Source of the DNA: Vitellaria paradoxa
Lineage: Eukaryota > Streptophyta > Magnoliopsida > Ericales > Sapotaceae
DNA length: 64,000 bases
Assembly (NCBI GenBank): GCA_019916065.1
Contig: CM034233.1
Coordinates: 13,991,009 to 14,055,008, forward strand
Direction: 5' to 3'
The translations under genes and the position numbers were made by a program. A model generated the notes under the pieces. That model was not told the DNA's origin. It was given only the letters and a program-made list of their open reading frames with translations, and ran no database searches. Numbering within the stretch: the first letter of the stretch is position 1; every line of letters starts with the position of its first letter. Positions 61,471-64,000 of the stretch are shown in pieces.

Positions 61471-61638
61471 TTATGAGGAAGTAGTAGTACTCCTAGCATA
61501 GTGAAGCACCATGATGTGATCTGAGGTTGACGAGTCGGGAAGCAAAGTGAGTGCGTCCCTTGGACTCCATATGTTATCTCTCACATGCTGCAATGTCAAG
61601 AAAGGTAGAAGCTGTTGCCCTCTACATGTTATCTCTAT
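61471..61638 (-). pseudogene. Possible last exon of a RAWUL-domain (DRIP-like) gene
   Basis: On the minus strand, after an acceptor ATGCAG, a 55-codon block reads IEITCRGQQLLPFLTLQHVR, an intervening loop, then HIMVLHYARS and a stop at 61473-61471. The spacing of EITCRGQ, LTLQHV and a C-terminal VMVLxYAR-like strand resembles the end of the RAWUL ubiquitin-like domain of plant DRIP/Polycomb RING-type E3 ligases. No earlier exons are seen up to 63270, and the acceptor follows a (GATG)n repeat rather than a pyrimidine tract. It is probably an isolated fragment; the assignment rests on motif resemblance only. Confidence 0.4.
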
Positions 61639-63684
61639 CTGCATCCATCCATCCATCCATCCATCCATGTTCCAACCAACACACCCACACGTTCACCAAT
61701 AATTAGTGATCATCCATCATAACACATCCAATAGTATGATCTAATTAGGGAAGATATCAAGAGATGGGAATCAAATATATAAGCTCGGAAATGGTGGCAA
61801 TCGGTTATAGATAAGTGAGTGTTGTAAACAAAATATTAAATAACTAATTTAGTTTAAAATTATTTATATTGTGTTTATATTTTGTTAATATTTTATATTT
61901 AAATTATAAATCGTATTATTGTATTTAGGGCCGATCCAAAGGTAAGCCTAATAAGACTTTGGATTAGGACAACTCCCGGGTCAAGTGACATTGGGTTAGG
62001 GCAACCGATTTTACATAAAGACTGGAGCAACCAAGTAGATTAGGTCGTCACTGATAGTATCATATTTAATATTACTAATTTTAATCGCATGCAATTACGT
62101 ACCGTTTCGAGTCACATTCCATGTAGATTTCATGGACAATTGAGACAAAAAGAAAGCGTTAATAACTTCAAAATCACAATGATAGCAGCAGCCATCATCA
62201 TGGTACATGCATGCATCTTAAGCAGCTCTATATATTACAACCCAGATGATGATCATGCATGCAAATCACTTGAAAATCATTATAGGAATCACCGAGGATT
62301 TATATGCTTTGGATAAGTTGATTAATTGTTCTTTCCTAACTATAAATTAGCTGGTTATCATACACGACGAGAAAATTTATTTTATTTTATTCTATTTTCC
62401 CATTAATAAGAAGAAAGCAGACAAAAGACACGACAAGTTTTCATATGAAATAACCAAGCTTTCACTTTCGTTTTTTCGCCAGATGTGAAAGCTTCATTCT
62501 TTTGGGTTTTCGTAGTATTTTTTAATATATTTTTTTAAATTACAAATAAAAAAAGTTTTTGAAAAATCTAAACACTTTTTCTTTTTCTTTTTTTTTAAGG
62601 AATATTTGGATTATCAATTTAAAAAAAAAACTAACATTTACTAATTTTTTCCAGCTTTCTTCACTATATATAAAATCAACTTTAACAAATATCTCTAACT
62701 TCTATTAATTTTATTTAAATTTTATTAATTTTTATAAATTTATACAGAATATTTAACATTTAAAAAATAATGATAAGTGTCGATTTAATATATAAAGTTA
62801 ATAAAATTTTGCGCATCACGAGCCCTTATTCAAATCTAATCCTCGTATTAATGTAGTAGTATTGCCTTCAACTGAAAAAATGTAGTGGTATTGAAGTCAT
62901 GCTTTGTCACAAGCTTACGTCCGCTTTCATTCTCCTACTACATATTTGTTCGTAACGTCTACTTTACCCATCAAATTTCTCACTTCTCTCTCTCTCTCTC
63001 TAACTTTATTCTTTACTCCAAGAGATTCCCAAAAGACGCAATACGTAAGGACGGGCAGCGGTCAGTTACAGAGACCGACTGATTGGGCTGCCCGCCATCC
63101 CACGATTGAAAAATTGCCCTATTTAATCATTACAGGACGGACCCACCTAACCTTGGCTCCTAAGCCAAAATCATTGTATCATAGACTTTATAGTATTTTT
63201 AAATTTAATATCTAGATTGTATTGTAAGATATATATCCATATGTATGTCATCTATCTCTATTTTGTATATATTATATAGCGGCAGAATGGAATAAAAAGG
63301 TGACGGATCCCAAAAGCACGGCGAGTCGTCGGCACCATTTTAACTGTCTTTTCGCTTTCAAACCTAACTCAGTTATCATATCCACACCGCATAAGAATAC
63401 GTGTATGGTATGTTTGTACAAACATATGTATGTGTGCGTATATATATATAGATATATATCAATCTCATGCACGTCTCATTCACGTTGGTTTCTCTCTCCT
63501 CTAACAAAACCCTAGTTTGAAGGTCAATATACCCACCCCGTTGATTTTTCTCTGTCCATTATATATAATATAAATGAGATTGTTCAGATTTTAAGAATCC
63601 CAGTGAACTTAAATTTAACCTGGCCAAAGTTTATTTCTTTAATGGAGGGTCTTTTGTTCCTATCAACTAATGATAGTTTTCCTT
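61639..63684. other. Intergenic DNA, no supported gene
   Basis: It includes a (CATC)n repeat at 61642-61668. At 62089-62316 is a 75-codon frame whose internal Met starts a hydrophobic stretch (MIAAAIIMVHACILSS); a small secreted peptide is possible but unsupported. A T-rich MITE-like segment lies near 62595-62770. A telo-box AAACCCTAG at 63507-63515, after a CT-rich stretch, resembles the 5' leader of housekeeping genes, but no exon follows within the window. Confidence 0.4.
63666..63684. repeat. Target-site duplication of the SINE (left)
   Basis: ACTAATGATAGTTTTCCTT is repeated exactly at 63948-63966. Confidence 0.93.
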
Positions 63685-63947
63685 CTGGTACGTAGAAGTC
63701 CGCAGTCGCTATCTCGTACTGGGGTGCGCACAGGGCGAAACACGCTCCAGGACCCTAGCCGGCAAAGGCCCCTGGAGAGTTAACCAGCCTAGACAAGCCC
63801 TGACTGACCGGCACGACCGAGAGGAGGCCATTAGGCACCCGCCATTACAGCGGTAACCCACCTCCCGTGGGGGAGTCGAACCCGGAACCTCGAGAGGCCC
63901 AAGCTCTAAGGCAAGCCCGACTTCCACTCGGCCACCCCCAAAGGGGC
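63685..63947 (-). mobile_element. tRNA-derived SINE
   Basis: A GC-rich 263-bp block is flanked by an exact 19-bp duplication. On the minus strand its head carries an RNA polymerase III A box TGGCCGAGTGGA (63934-63923) and, ~40 bp on, a B box GGTTCGACTCC (63882-63872), as in a Leu/Ser-type tRNA. A tRNA-unrelated body follows, ending TACGTACCAG. Transcription by Pol III and mobilisation by LINE proteins are known for such elements. The perfect duplication and retained CpG-rich sequence point to a recent insertion. The tail is not a plain poly(A), so the helper LINE type is uncertain. Family not identified. Confidence 0.88.
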
Positions 63948-63966
63948 ACTAATGATAGTTTTCCTT
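63948..63966. repeat. Target-site duplication of the SINE (right)
   Basis: Exact second copy of the 19-bp sequence at 63666-63684. Confidence 0.93.
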
Positions 63967-64000
63967 GTCCTCTTTATTAATTGTGCATGCATTCCCATTC

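Noticed and set aside
63709..63927. 72-codon minus-strand frame
   Set aside because: It lies wholly inside the SINE and overlaps the Pol III boxes.
63872..63934. Functional tRNA gene
   Set aside because: A and B boxes are present, but the block continues for ~200 bp beyond them, has no acceptor-stem closure that I could find and is flanked by a 19-bp target duplication, so it is a SINE head.
1..64000. CRISPR array, bacterial operon or phage module
   Set aside because: No spaced identical short repeats or prokaryotic gene arrangement exist; the tandem repeats found are eukaryotic satellite or transposon repeats.

Overview
The window is AT-rich nuclear DNA of a flowering plant, most likely a eudicot. 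The evidence is spliced genes with GT-AG introns, a plant-type bHLH regulator, remnants of plant-specific B3 and (possibly) RAWUL genes, and plant transposons of nearly every class (Ty3/gypsy, TRIM, SINE, Helitron, MITEs, endogenous caulimovirid). The species cannot be named from the sequence. Genes are few and most of the window is repeats of different ages.

Layout. 1-15441: two direct copies of a ~2.9-3.1 kb non-coding repeat (1-3083 and 12552-15441) flank a nested retrotransposon. The core is a young Ty3/gypsy element on the + strand (4233-11325) with 772-bp LTRs, a 5-bp target duplication TCATG, primer site and polypurine tract. It sits in the gag gene of an older, truncated Ty3/gypsy element on the - strand (3084-4232 plus 11326-11848). 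15442-19984: AT-rich non-coding DNA with one clear MITE. 19985-27990: an AT-rich tandem array of ~300-bp units. At a TA/CA microsatellite inside it lies a decayed, rearranged endogenous pararetrovirus (about 20270-24216) with movement-protein, coat-protein and reverse-transcriptase remnants in both orientations. 31320-33576: a seven-exon bHLH transcription factor gene, the best host gene here. 34785-35068: the first two exons of a truncated unknown gene (-). 42845-43403: C-terminal exons of a FUS3-like B3 gene carrying an in-frame stop (-). 44938-46270: a 460-bp tandem repeat. 48040-48998: a non-autonomous Helitron. 51713-52341: a complete TRIM retrotransposon. 53562-54533: a GC-rich, intronless SAM-domain protein gene. 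61471-61638: a possible RAWUL-domain last exon (-). 63685-63947: a tRNA-derived SINE with perfect 19-bp target duplications.

The two host genes that look intact are the bHLH factor (BEE/CIB/HBI1-like, a DNA-binding regulator of growth or flowering in known relatives) and the SAM-domain protein (a presumed nuclear protein-interaction factor). They are 20 kb apart and nothing suggests they work together. The young gypsy element is structurally complete, but its gag-pro reading frame has a stop codon and a frameshift, so it probably cannot move by itself. No bacterial-type system, CRISPR array or gene cluster is present. The most unusual structure is the pararetrovirus mosaic, for which the host tandem array supplies a natural unoccupied site.
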